Assembly: GCA_023375675.1 (NCBI GenBank) | Contig: JALQBC010000016.1 | Span: 682,001 to 746,000 of the forward strand | Direction of reading: 5' to 3' | From: Cytospora piceicola | Lineage: Eukaryota > Ascomycota > Sordariomycetes > Diaporthales > Cytosporaceae | DNA: 64,000 nucleotides | In this document: positions 13,024 to 23,032 of the stretch, in pieces | Layout of the letters: every line of letters begins with the position of its first letter | How positions within the stretch are numbered: the stretch's first letter is position 1 | Notes under the pieces: generated by a model | Told to the model about the DNA's origin: nothing | What the model saw: the letters and a program-made list of their open reading frames with translations, nothing else | The model's database searches: none | Program-made: the position numbers and the translations under genes

Positions 13024-13198
13024 TATATAATAATAAATAAAAGGAAAAAAAACGTATTTCGTAAGCGATACTACTAAATATAGTTAGCTATATAGCTATA
13101 ATAAGCCCTACTTACCTTACCCCTTTATAAAAGTTAACACTTTAAGAAAAAGGCTTACGTAGAGAAACCTATCTATAAATAGCTTTCTTTAAGAGGTA

Positions 13199-13364
13199 TA
13201 TTAGACGGTAGTAAAGGTGTTTACGGAAATACCTCGGTTTATATAAATAAGCAAGTTATATAATTAACTTCGGGATATATTTAATATGGAAATTAGCGTA
13301 CCCGAGCAAGCGGGGTACGAGATAATACATTAACACATTAATCGAGTATATATTACGTGTGACA
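13199..13364 (+). repeat. 3' LTR of the Copia element
   Basis: A 166-bp LTR that aligns without gaps to 7006-7171. It starts TATTAGACGG (RIP version of TGTCAGACGG) and keeps the intact end TGTGACA. Its outer 121 bp retain C/G at 15 of 16 differing sites, while its inner 45 bp are the mutated copy at 11 of 12. Confidence 0.9.
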
Positions 13365-13369
13365 GATGA
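13365..13369. repeat. 3' target-site duplication GATGA
   Basis: Partner of 7001-7005, directly after the TGACA end of the element. Confidence 0.85.
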
Positions 13370-14047
13370 TGTCCGTCCATGGTCTCTCGCGGGCCCAACG
13401 CACAATTGCGACCTGAATTACTCCGTTTTTCTCCTTCAACACCAATACTTGGTGTCAGAAAAGGTGAGAACCCATTTCCAGTAAGGGAGCCATATTGGAC
13501 ATGTTCTTCCTATGTATGCAATACTCCGCAATATATACTTCTGATACGCTCTCTTCCCCAAAGATCTACGGACCTAACCCAACCCTCTCCGCCATTGACC
13601 AGCCCGCCAACCCCTCTCGCTCTTCGGCGCTTCAGCGGGACGGAAAGCGACAGCTCACCACAATCATGGAGACCGGGGTTCTCGGGGTCGATCTGCGCTG
13701 GGGGGCTCACCTGTATGGAGGGCTGACTGCAGGGGCGGGCACATGCATCAGTAATCTTCCTGCACCTTACGCGTCCCCTTTCCCTCCATGCCTGCATGCT
13801 AGCTCGGGGCTGCCACAGCGTGTAGGATCTGGTTCATTTTAAATTTTTGTGCTGCGAAGTTTGTAATCTATAACTAATAATACTTTCGTCCTTACTATCT
13901 ACTTGTTTGCCGTCTTTACCGTCATTCTCTGCCCCATCGATGTTATTCAAGGGTTCCGCCTCGGTTCTTTGTGGTCTTTCGATATCCCTCCAGCCCTTCA
14001 AATCTAATTGATTCCCTCCACTTGTAGACCTTGGGTTCAACGGAAAC
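13370..14047. other. upstream region of the MFS gene
   Basis: This is normal-GC sequence between the Copia element and the MFS start at 14048. It probably holds the promoter and 5' UTR of that gene. Small open frames are present, but none resembles a known protein. Confidence 0.45.
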
Positions 14048-16224
14048 ATGGAGGAAAAGGACAAGGACAAGGACCTCGAGGCCGCCAGTGCCAAGCCAGA
14101 AATGACTGCAGGGGCAGCTGACATGTCTTGGTCCCCCACCGAATCCAGTACCGACATCGACGAGAAGCGGCACCTTGCCAAAGACGAGCATCAAGACTCA
14201 GGAGTTACAAACGAGGAAGAATATCGAGATATAACTGCAAAGCAAAGACGAAAGTTAGTGGTCGACAACGACAATGCATCAGCGTACAGCAGCGACTCGG
14301 TAGAGCATGGCGAACCCGATCTCGAGCATGAGGAGATAGAGGATGCAGTCTCTGGCCACGAGCTCGACCGCCAACTGAGTAGAGTAGGATCATCTCGATA
14401 CGTCCATGGGCCTCGTAGCTTAAGCTTTGCCAGATGCACGGACTTCGCCGCTGACGAATATGTTGTCTTATCATATCATAGGTCCACGATGTCGAGAGTC
14501 TGAGGAGGATCGAGTCTCGCAGCAGCGTCAAGTCCAAGGTTTCTCGTGTCATTTCAGCCGTCTCAGGACGGCTTCAAAGCAATAAGGATGGCGAGGGAAT
14601 CCGCCGCGAACTGTTACCCGAGACGAATCTGGAGGAGGGGATAGTAGGATGGGATTCCCAAGACGACGTAAATATGCCGCTGAACTTCCCAGAGTCTCGC
14701 AAATGGCTCCTTGTCGCTCTCTTGTCCGCGATAACCCTCGTCACGCCCTTTGCGTCCTCTATCCTTTCGCCCGGGATATCAAGCCTCATGGTCGAGTTTG
14801 GAGAGACGAATGAGATAGTGGGATCCATAACTGTCAGCATATACCTGCTTGGGTATGTTATCGGGCCGATGTTTCTCGCCCCCCTGAGCGAAATTTACGG
14901 AAGACGACCTGTCTTGACCGCTGCGAATGCCTTCTTCTGCTCATGGCAAATAGGCTGTGCTCTAGCACCCAATATCTCCTCCCTTATTGTATTCCGATTC
15001 TTCAGTGGTGTGGGTGGTGCCGGGTGTTTGACGCTGGGTGGCGCAGTCATTGGTGATGTGTGTCGGCCGGAGAAAAGGGGGTTCGCGATGGGGATGTGGA
15101 CGATTGGTCCATTGTTTGGTCAGTCTCATTCATTGCACCGTCTTGGGACTCCAGATCAACACAAAGAAACACGGAATATTAGATGGATGGTCCTGATTAT
15201 TGACATGTTATCCTTGTGCAGGTCCTACCATCGGTCCCCTCATCGGCGGCTTCATTGCCGAAACGATAGGATGGCGCTGGGACTTCTGGATCGTACTCAT
15301 CGTCGCTGTCCTCATCTCAGTTTTGATCGAGATTCTCAACCAAGAAACCAGCCACCGCGTCCTCATCGACAAGAAAGTAGCCAAGCTAAAGAAGGAGCTT
15401 GGTCGGGATGATCTGCGCAGCTGCTATGACAACACACATGGCAAAAAGCCCTCGCAAAGTCGCGTCCTTATCAACGGTCTCATCCGACCGCTCAAAATGC
15501 TCCTCCTCTCGCCCATTGTGCTGCTCCTGACCATATACATATCATTCGCTTACGGTACCCTGTACCTACTCTTCACTACCATCCCGACCGTGTTCGAGGA
15601 GACATACGGGTTCAACATCGGCCTGACTGGATTGGTGTACCTGGGCCTGGGAAGTGGAACGACGCTGGGATGGATAATCATCACACTCTACAGCGACAAG
15701 TCTGTCATCAAGCAGGCGAGGGCGAATAATGGCGAGTTCGAGCCTGAGATGAGACTTGCCATTACCATTTTCTTCTCTTGGCTGTTACCAATTACCTTCT
15801 TCTGGTACGGATGGTCCGCCGAGTACAAAGTGCACTGGATGAGTAGCATAGTGAGCCTCATTCCCTTCGGCATGGGCATAATGGGTCTGTTCTTGCCCAT
15901 CACGACGTAAGTTGTCTACGTATTGACAATATTCTCTTGTCACCATCGACGACCTATTGTTTCTGTACTTACGCTGACCCTGTTTGTAGGTATCTTGTCG
16001 ACTGCTACCCAATGTACGCCGCCTCGGCCATAGCAGCAAACACCGAACTGCGAAGTCTGGTAGGTGCGCTCTTGCCCCTTGCTGGTTCACCCATGTACGA
16101 CACTCTCGGATTGGGATGGGGAAACTCACTCCTGGGATTCATCTGTGTCCTTATGATCCCTCTGCCAATTGTATTCTACAAATTCGGTAAGAAGCTGCGG
16201 AAGATGGAGAAGTTCAAGCTCTGA
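14048..16224 (+). CDS. MFS drug/polyamine-type transporter (DHA1 family)
   Basis: This is a proton-antiport-type major facilitator of the DHA1 group (polyamine/fluconazole-resistance relatives), expected in the plasma membrane; the substrate is unknown. Four exons: 14048-14383, 14482-15118, 15222-15906 and 15990-16224. Introns 2 and 3 are firm (GTCAGT...GTGCAG, GTAAGT...TTGTAG) because they restore IGPLFG-PTIGPLIGGF and PIT-TYLVDCYPMYAASA. Intron 1 is less certain: both GTAGGA at 14384 and GTCCAT at 14402 are in phase with the acceptor at 14481. The product is about 630 aa, with a roughly 175-residue acidic/charged cytosolic N-terminus and then 12 hydrophobic segments. The DHA1 loop motif LAPLSEIYGRRPVL is clear. 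No broken residue is seen. Confidence 0.87.
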
Positions 16225-16675
16225 GCTGTCATGGTGACGCCCACCTTAGCGGGAAGATAGGAATGATATTGAACTTAAATCTTAATATTTTTGGGGTATA
16301 TTGGAGGATAGAAAGATCTCCCTCTAGATTGTATATATTCGGTGTGGTGATCCCAACGTTGGTTGGGCAGGGAAGTCTACGTAAGTATCTAACTTTGGAT
16401 TTCAAATGTGCACGACCGGATGTGAGCCAGCTACCACTTGAAATGGTGGTCCTGAAGACTATGTCCGTGGCTTACATACGAGCCGAATTAAACTTTGATT
16501 CGCAGCGTGAAAGCGAATCCTTGTGTCTTTAGTCCTGATCCTTAAGCTTGTTTTCCCTGAAGACAATTTGGAAAGTCGTGACCAGACTCCTGCAGTCTCT
16601 TGATATCGAAACCAGTGTCCACTACTACAGCGAAAATGCATTACGAGCCATGACGACAAAGTTTCTACTGTGCAA

Positions 16676-16694
16676 CACGAGGCTTTGCCTCGTG
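16676..16694. repeat. perfect 8-bp hairpin
   Basis: CACGAGGC-TTT-GCCTCGTG is a perfect inverted repeat with a 3-nt loop. A second small inverted repeat (GCTTCGC) and the first copy of a 26-bp direct repeat follow at once. It could be the end of a decayed mobile element. Confidence 0.6.
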
Positions 16695-16710
16695 CCTCGC
16701 TTCGCGAACC

Positions 16711-16736
16711 GGGGATTATAACGCCTTTTACTTACT
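16711..16736 (+). repeat. 26-bp direct repeat, copy 1
   Basis: Starts GGGGATTATAACGCC. It matches 16850-16875 with two transition differences. Confidence 0.75.
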
Positions 16737-16740
16737 GTCT

Positions 16741-16915
16741 TGCTCTCCCCGGTCTCCTACCGCCGCCCTACCCCCCACCCCCTACTCCCCCTACCCCCCT
16801 ACCCCCTAACCCCCGCCGCCCTACCTCCCCCCCCTTACAAAACCCCCACGGGGATTACAACGCCTTTTACTTGCTAGCCCTTATTCCTAGCCCCCCCCCC
16901 TTTCCCTTACCGTCG
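16741..16915. repeat. C-rich low-complexity tract
   Basis: Long runs of CCCCC broken by TA, G and CG, interrupted by the second copy of the 26-bp repeat. The strand asymmetry is strong, and it is followed by a GA-rich tract. Confidence 0.75.
16850..16875 (+). repeat. 26-bp direct repeat, copy 2
   Basis: Starts GGGGATTACAACGCC. It is the partner of 16711-16736, 139 bp downstream. Confidence 0.75.
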
Positions 16916-16940
16916 CTACTCGTCACAAATACTCCTTAAG

Positions 16941-17055
16941 ACTAAGGGAAAGGGGGGAATAGAACTAGGTAAGGAAAGGGAAAGGAAAGGGTAGGAAAGG
17001 AAAGGGACGGAAAGGAAAGGGTAGGAAAAGAAAAAGAGGAGGGAAAGTAAAAGGG
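16941..17055. repeat. GA-rich GGAAAGG minisatellite-like tract
   Basis: Imperfect tandem units of GGAAAGG and GGGTAGGAAA. The purine-only strand switches from the pyrimidine-rich tract just upstream. Confidence 0.7.
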
Positions 17056-17646
17056 ATTACTTTCTTATTTACCTAGAAAGATAATAAAAGGAAGGAAGAT
17101 AAAAGGAAGGAATATTTAAAGCAGACTTATAACACGGAGGACGGTATTATATATCTAAAGCTCATATAAAGACTGACTTAAGGTAGAATAAATAACGCTG
17201 TAATAACGACCGCTTAATTTCTTACTCGCTCGAGATCGAGATCGATAGCACGGCCACAGAGGGGAAAGGCAGCCACAGTGGGAAGTCACGTAATCTCTAG
17301 TTCTATGGCGGTGAACCTGTCTTTTTATATTAAAATATTAGATAGATATTTGTCAAGAGACCATTGATACACAACTTACTTTCCAGCGTTGCTTTCGTAA
17401 AACATGGCAGTCTACCTAGGTAGTCAGACACTTTTTCGGTCAAGGAAATCAATGCCCGGACGCCGGCCGGGAGCTCCGGACTTTAATCCGAGCCACAGCG
17501 GAAATGCGACGGAGTCCCGGAACGCCTTCTTCCGACGCGGGAACATTGGAGACTCTCGACTTCCAATATAAATCAGTCACATCAATCGGATCCCAACACG
17601 CCAAAGCAATAAAGTACAAGTTAGAAAAACAACACAATTACCTAAA

Positions 17647-18599
17647 ATGTGCACAACAAAAACGGATACGGAGCCAGAAAGTGGCTACACGTTTGGCTAC
17701 TCCAAGACAACAACATCTTCCCACGCCTCACGTACAATCCACACGGATGCTGCCTTTGTCATTCCACATCTTAAGCCGCACCACAAAGTTTTGGATGTCG
17801 GTTCTGGCCCGGGCACTATCACTATTGGCTTTGCTCTGTAAATCAAGTCTGATCCACACCTTCTAAGGTTCTCAGAAACCTATGACAGAGGATACATTGA
17901 CTGACCAACTACTGTCACAGCTTCGCAAAGGAAGCAGAAGGTGGCTGCGTGATCGGAGTCGACCCTGGCGAGGCAGTCGTTTCATCCGCCACGCAGCTTG
18001 CAAAGGACAAGGATTTGGAGGAGGGGACGATGAAGTTCCAGCAGGGAAACGTGCTGGAGGGACTGCCATTTCCGGACGAGAGCTTCGACGTAGTGTTTAC
18101 GTCTCAGACGCTGATTCACCTCGCGCCGGCGCCGGAAGCTCCCGTCAAGGCTTTGAAGGAAATCCGCCGAGTGCTGAAGCCCGGCGGGTTGCTCGCTGCT
18201 CGCGACGCGGCATCGATCACGTATCACCCCTTCCGTGACGAAATCCAGCGTAAATTAACAGACCGGCTGTTTGCTGTTATTGGTACTGGCGAGCCTTCTG
18301 GTATGCACATGCAGGAATATCTTCGAGCCGCAGGATGGGATCTCGAGAGTGATATGATCACTGGTAAGATAAGTGTTGGTGGGGGCACAACGGTTGTTGC
18401 GGGCAGAGAGAAAGCGAAGTGGTGGGCAGGCACTATGGGTGGGAGGTTCAAAAAGGGGGACCCTTTTAGGGAGAGTTGGTTGAAATATGGATTTACAGAG
18501 GAGGAGTGTGATGAGACAAAGGATTTGTTGGAGAAATGGGCGGACAGTGAAGATCCGTGGTATGGAGTTTTGCAGAGTGAGGTGTTGGCTTGGAAGTGA
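17647..18599 (+). CDS. SAM-dependent class I methyltransferase (Methyltransf_11 / UbiE type)
   Basis: This is a soluble S-adenosylmethionine-dependent methyltransferase of unknown acceptor. The start is ATG 17647 (MCTTKTDTEPES). Exon 1 (17647-17837) ends inside the SAM-binding motif I region (VLDVGSGPGTIT, residues 48-59). An 83-bp intron (GTAAAT...TCACAG) joins it to 17921-18599. Later landmarks are GVDPG (motif II acid), FPDESFDVVFTSQTLIHLAP (motif IV) and EIRRVLKPGGLLAARD (motif V/VI). The product is 289 aa. It converges with the dienelactone hydrolase gene at 18896. Natural-product, quinone or arsenic substrates are all possible in this superfamily. Confidence 0.87.
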
Positions 18600-18895
18600 T
18601 AGATGTATCCGATGGGAGCATTTCCCACGTCAAGTTCGTAAACATTGAAGGAAGGCGTGGATCGTTCAACGCCACGGGGTCCTCCAGGCTGGCGTAGGCT
18701 GTAATAGCACGGTATACAATCAATATAAGGTAGCGTAGTTAGTTTCATTGATAAGTCAATCAATTGAAGGAATAGAAATATATGGTTCAACCTTGTACTG
18801 AAGCACTTGATAATGTGACAGGCCACCGGTGCATATCATTTAGGGGCTCCCGAGGTCTACAGTTTCCCTCCAAGCCTACCTTCATCTAGGTGCTG

Positions 18896-19804
18896 CTATG
18901 TGAAATGCTTGGGCAACTTAGAATTGAACCAAGCAATAGCCTGATCCTCTGCCTCCGTAGCTTTGGCGGCCACAACACCATCATCAGCCGTTGCATCTGC
19001 CCGAATACAGAAGCCATGTCCACAGCCCTGATACACCCTAACCTCGCCCCGTTCACTCTCCCCCTTTTGTTCCATGATTCTGCTGATTACATCCGTATCC
19101 ATCGGCACAGAGAGGTGGGTATCCTTTTCTCCAACGGCAAACGAGATGGGAATAGCGATCTTTTGGATTTCATTGGGCACCTTCAGGAAGCTCGGGTGCC
19201 CGGTAAAACCGGCGTCGTACATAGGCTTGCCCTCGACCTTGTGCTCTGGGTTGGCAAGGAGAACGATGTGTTTGCCGCCCCAGCAGAACCCGGCCGCGCC
19301 GATGGGCGTGGATGGTCCGACATCTTTACGGAGAGCCTCGAAGAAGGCTTTGACGACGGGGAAGGACTTCCCCGGTCGGTTGTGAATCATCCACGGGATA
19401 AAGGCGTACATGGCCCAGAAGAAGTTGTAGGGCTTGGAGATGTAATTGCCCGGACTGAGGAGAACTTTCATTGTGTCGATGATCCAGGATGGGCAGGAAT
19501 GGCCTGAACTCCGGTATCAGTGTGCTGTTGTGATACACGCAAGATTAACGCGGATAAATAACATACCTAGCATGAAGTCCGGCAAATATACCGTAAAGTC
19601 ACCCTTGGCGGCATAGGTATCGGCAAGCAACTTGTTGTTGACGAAGTCAATACCAAAAGCATCGGGAATGATGACGATGATGCCCTTCGCCGCTCTGCCC
19701 TGTGGTGGCTTGATAACGTATGTTTGGAGACCATGCAGATCAATCATATCTCCCTTTGGTGTGCCATGATGCTGGTGGCCGGTAAAGCAATCTGGACAAG
19801 ACAT
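18896..19804 (-). CDS. dienelactone hydrolase family protein
   Basis: This is a cytosolic alpha/beta hydrolase of the dienelactone hydrolase family, which opens lactones in aromatic degradation and acts on other esters in fungi. The start is ATG 19804 (MSCPDCFTGHQHHGTPKG, a common fungal DLH start). Exon 1 is 19804-19567. A 63-bp intron (GTATGT...GTTCAG) joins LPDFMLG to HSCPSWIIDT in exon 2 (19503-18896). The product is 281 aa. The catalytic triad is visible: Cys153 in GFCWGGK, Asp207 in GEKDTH and His242 in GCGHGF. The intact triad suggests an active enzyme. The natural substrate is unknown. Confidence 0.9.
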
Positions 19805-21088
19805 GTCGAGTCTCCAGATGTTTGTTGTTTCTATACCCTAGGTGATCTCTGTGCACTTGTGTGCCTGTGTTATAAGAAGCGGCGCTGGTGAGCAGCAATC
19901 TGAGACGCTAAGACCTGCTCAAGCTTGATATAAATATGAAGGATATCCAGTCACGTTAGCTATCGGATGCGACCCAATCCCAATCCACACTAATGAAGGA
20001 TGCAGTAAGCAGAGTGACTCGACCGGTGAGCTGGAAGAGGAAACTGAGGGATTCAACGAGATGTCAGCACGTCACAATGTTTGTTGCCTGGGTCCATTTA
20101 ATACTGGGAGGGCAGTCTAAAATGTCCTGATATAAATATCATCAACGAGAAAAACAACCACAGTACAATACGGATAAATGAATGGACAAATAGTCACATA
20201 TTAAGGCGGTTAAGTGAAACATGAATGTTGCTGCCACCACGAGCCGCTGTAAGTCCCCAGGCGGGGGCCCCTGACCATATCGGCCATCAACTGAGCCCGG
20301 CTGTAATGTAAAGCACATTTAGGGGTCCCCAGACATTAAAAGCATTCTTTGGTATGCTTCAAAACAGTATACGGAGGTATTGGAGACTTGCCTCTAGATA
20401 GCCTCCGATATCATATCAATCCCTGCATACTCTGTTGCCGCTTTGATAACGTCCGTGTCATGAAGGAGGTTCGTAGTACTGACACTCAGCGCGGCTTGCT
20501 GATCGAGAACATCAAAAGATTGCCTCTTCATGTTGTCGCTTCCTTGCTTCTGGTAGTCCAGAGGTATATTGGCAAAGGATGTACAATGTTGTCACTTTAC
20601 TCACTTATCCATTAGTTGGGCATTTGTTACATGCAATATTCAATATTGGCAGCTCGATCCATATGGCATCAGGCACTGGGGGATGTCGCAACGTGATCTC
20701 ATCTGACAAAAGTCAGCCGGGCTCGATTTCACGTCTAATGCACGTCTGAAACGGGTTTTGTTCAATCTCCCATTCATTTTGTTCGGTCTTTCATTTCGTA
20801 TCAATTATTCAGCAGTAGTCAACGGAACAAGGCGTTAGACCAAATTCCCGAGGGTCGCTAGTTAGCACCGTGGAGGGTTCAATTAGCATCAGGTGTACAT
20901 AGAGCGATTCCAAGGTTGCCGAGGTCCCCACAACTTCCCGCAGCGCCACAGCAATTGCCGAAGGGAAGAGCTGTTGATGAGTGTTACTCATGAACCTCAC
21001 ACTCACCTGGCTCTTTCACTTTGTTTTTCTTGATATTATATCTCAGACTCCCGGTGTTATATCCGTTGAGGTCAATTTCCTACGACGC
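19805..21088. other. divergent intergenic region
   Basis: These 1.3 kb lie between the divergent DLH (minus) and DUF885 (plus) genes and probably hold both promoters. No supportable gene or repeat is seen; a short ORF at 20349-20615 lacks similarity to anything I recognise. Confidence 0.45.
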
Positions 21089-23032
21089 ATGATGCCTTGT
21101 ACGCCTCACAGTGATCTCACAATCCGTGGTGACTCGTCACGGCCTCCTGCGTCAACATTTGCGACCTGCACAGCGGATGAACATGGCACAAGTCAGAAAA
21201 CCATAACCGAGCCTGACTGGGAAGACGTCTCGGTCTCAGATGACGAGCAATTGACTCCTCCTGACTCCCCATGTGCGACTTGGCAGGCTCAGCTCGTAGC
21301 TGCCACAGTCAAGACGCAGAACAGGGTCAACACAGAGACAGAAAGCATGCAAGATCGCATTATTCGCATAACGGCCGACGAGAACGCCCTCAAGGAGTTC
21401 TATTCTGTCGTGTTCTCCCCCAATCGATATCATGGTCTCCTGCAATTCTATACTGAGGAGCTTGAGTCCCTCCAGGAAGCTCCCTTTGAAATCTACGACC
21501 AGGATGGCCGTGTCGATTACCTCTTACTACATGGGTACTTGCACAGGAGCCTTCGACAGATCAAACTCGATCGGAAGCGAAACGAGGATGCTGATCCTCT
21601 GTTACCCTTTGCAAGGGAACTAGTAGGGTTATGCGAGGCCCGCCAGGCTTGCCGTTTCAAGGAGCTGGAGGCGAAGCGTGTTGCCGAGGTTATACATGAG
21701 GCGACAGCCAAGGTGCAAGAGACAGCGTCACTTGTGGCATCAGGCAGCCTTAGGGTCAGCAAGGAAGCAGCCTACCGCGCCGTCAAGAACACCAATATAC
21801 TTGGCAGTGTGCTTGTCGAGTTCAACGATTTCCTCACAGGGTACGAGCCACTGTACGACTGGTGGGTCAGAACACCGCACGCGGCCCTCATGGAAGCCTT
21901 GGGCAATTTTATCCCCGTGGTAGAGAAAGAATTGGCCGGCATGCACCCTGACGAGCCTAACGAGATCATCGGCGAGCCCATTGGCCGGAATGGCCTGGTC
22001 GTTGAATTGGAGGCTGAAATGGTTCCCTACACACCGGAGGAACTCCTCAAAATAGGCAACGAAAAATATGCCTGGTGCGAGAAAGAAATGAAGAAGGCGG
22101 CGTCAGAACTAGGTTTCGGAGACGACTGGAAGGCAGCCTTGCGCCATGTTCAGGACATTTACGTCGAGCCTGGAAAGCAGCCGCATCTCGTCAAGTCGCT
22201 CGTTGACCAGGGCGCCGCATACGTCAAGAAACATGACCTTGTTACGGTTCCTCCCATGGCAGAGAGGACCTGGCGCATGTTCATGATGTCTCCAGCAGCT
22301 CAGAAGGTGAACCCATTCTTCCTCGGCGGACCGAGCATCATCGTGTCATACCTCAGGGCGGAAATGGCACATGAAGACAAGTTGATGAGCATGCGAGGGA
22401 ACGGCCCGCACTTGAGCAAGGCTACGGCGTTTCACGAGATGATACCCGGCCATCACCTGCAGATATTCATGAGGCAGAGGCACAGGCCTTACAGGGTCTT
22501 GTTTGACACACCGTTCTATGTCGAGGGCTGGGCCATGTACTGGGAGTTGGTGTTCTGGGACCGAGGAGACTTCTTCACTTCTCCTGAAGACAGAGTCGGC
22601 ACGCTATTCTGGAGGATGCACCGATGTGCACGCATCCTCTTCAGTCTCAGGTTCCACCTCGGTCAGCTATCCCCACAGGAATGTGTCTGTATGCTAGTTG
22701 ACATGGTTGGTCATGATAGGGCAACGGCCGAGGGAGAGGTAAGGAGGTCACTCAATGGTGATTACAGCCCATTGTACCAGGCTGGTTACTTTCTCGGCGC
22801 AATGCAGCTCTACGCCCTGCGAGAAGAGGTCTTGGGCCAGGGCTTGATGGGCGAGAAGGAATTCCATGACAGCGTTCTGAGAGCGAACGAGATGCCGATT
22901 GAGTTGCTTAGAGCGCTCATATTAAAGAAGGATCTGAGTAGGGGGTATAAAAGCCAGTGGAGGTTCTATGGCAAGGTCGAAGAGAAACTGGACGCGCTGC
23001 CTCTGAGATTTATGGGGACATGTCGATACTAA
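21089..23032 (+). CDS. DUF885 family putative metallopeptidase
   Basis: This is a large DUF885 protein; family members have a zincin-like signature and are thought to be peptidases, but the fungal substrates are unknown. The single exon gives 647 aa from ATG 21089 (MMPCTPHSDL). An in-frame ATG at 20990 would add a hydrophobic stretch that looks more like 5' leader. The putative metal-binding motif HEMIPGHHLQ starts near residue 449, preceded by the family block AHEDKLMSMRGNGPHLSKAT and followed by FYVEGWAMYWE, RMHRCARILFSL and the GYFLGAMQLYAL region near the C-terminus. All the expected blocks occur in order without gaps. Confidence 0.85.
   Translation: MMPCTPHSDLTIRGDSSRPPASTFATCTADEHGTSQKTITEPDWEDVSVSDDEQLTPPDSPCATWQAQLVAATVKTQNRVNTETESMQDRIIRITADENALKEFYSVVFSPNRYHGLLQFYTEELESLQEAPFEIYDQDGRVDYLLLHGYLHRSLRQIKLDRKRNEDADPLLPFARELVGLCEARQACRFKELEAKRVAEVIHEATAKVQETASLVASGSLRVSKEAAYRAVKNTNILGSVLVEFNDFLTGYEPLYDWWVRTPHAALMEALGNFIPVVEKELAGMHPDEPNEIIGEPIGRNGLVVELEAEMVPYTPEELLKIGNEKYAWCEKEMKKAASELGFGDDWKAALRHVQDIYVEPGKQPHLVKSLVDQGAAYVKKHDLVTVPPMAERTWRMFMMSPAAQKVNPFFLGGPSIIVSYLRAEMAHEDKLMSMRGNGPHLSKATAFHEMIPGHHLQIFMRQRHRPYRVLFDTPFYVEGWAMYWELVFWDRGDFFTSPEDRVGTLFWRMHRCARILFSLRFHLGQLSPQECVCMLVDMVGHDRATAEGEVRRSLNGDYSPLYQAGYFLGAMQLYALREEVLGQGLMGEKEFHDSVLRANEMPIELLRALILKKDLSRGYKSQWRFYGKVEEKLDALPLRFMGTCRY

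Larger units (their letters stand above)
7172..13198 (+). pseudogene. Copia gag-pol remnant
   Basis: This is the decayed interior of the Copia element; reading through stop codons reveals the parts. Integrase traces lie around 9100-9850: ERSKSIVTIKAK near 9420 and LPNFF...VAIYLYNR just after it, as in Copia integrases. Next comes the 'GYKSTNIYKI...FDKKITF' segment that follows Copia integrases. The reverse transcriptase spans about 10580-11110: KYKARLVI, then YNTVNTFIN, then FFYVNN, whose YVNN at 10974-10985 replaces the catalytic YVDD. The two Asp-to-Asn changes are G-to-A transitions, as RIP produces. RNase H traces (FTNNNLNR, then SS-IYVIKLFNKYI) and a C-terminal GLTK-like segment lie at about 11480-11900. 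The gag region is roughly 7290-8300. About 1.2 kb after RNase H is not explained by gag-pol. Confidence 0.88.
7006..13364 (+). mobile_element. Ty1/Copia LTR retrotransposon, inactivated by RIP
   Basis: This is a complete 6,359-bp element bounded by TG...CA ends (TGTCA at 7006, TGACA at 13364) and a GATGA target duplication. It has two 166-bp LTRs. The interior is extremely AT-rich, with stop codons in all frames. Read through the stops on the plus strand, the order is gag-like region, integrase, reverse transcriptase, RNase H, which is Copia order (integrase before RT). The 28 LTR-to-LTR differences are all transitions, which points to RIP rather than simple drift. It interrupts the spacer between the DUF1264 gene and the MFS gene at 14048. 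It cannot encode any working protein. Confidence 0.93.
16225..17646. other. repeat-bearing intergenic region
   Basis: These 1.4 kb hold no supportable gene. The middle carries a hairpin, a direct repeat, a C-rich tract and a GA-rich tract, listed separately. The last 200 bp before 17647 are probably the promoter of the methyltransferase gene. Confidence 0.5.

Noticed and set aside
20349..20615. 88-aa ORF between the DLH and DUF885 genes
   Set aside because: Short, unlike any family I know, and in a promoter region.
20990..21088. upstream in-frame ATG of the DUF885 gene as the true start
   Set aside because: The extra 33 residues look hydrophobic and unlike family N-termini. Not excluded, but the start at 21089 is preferred.
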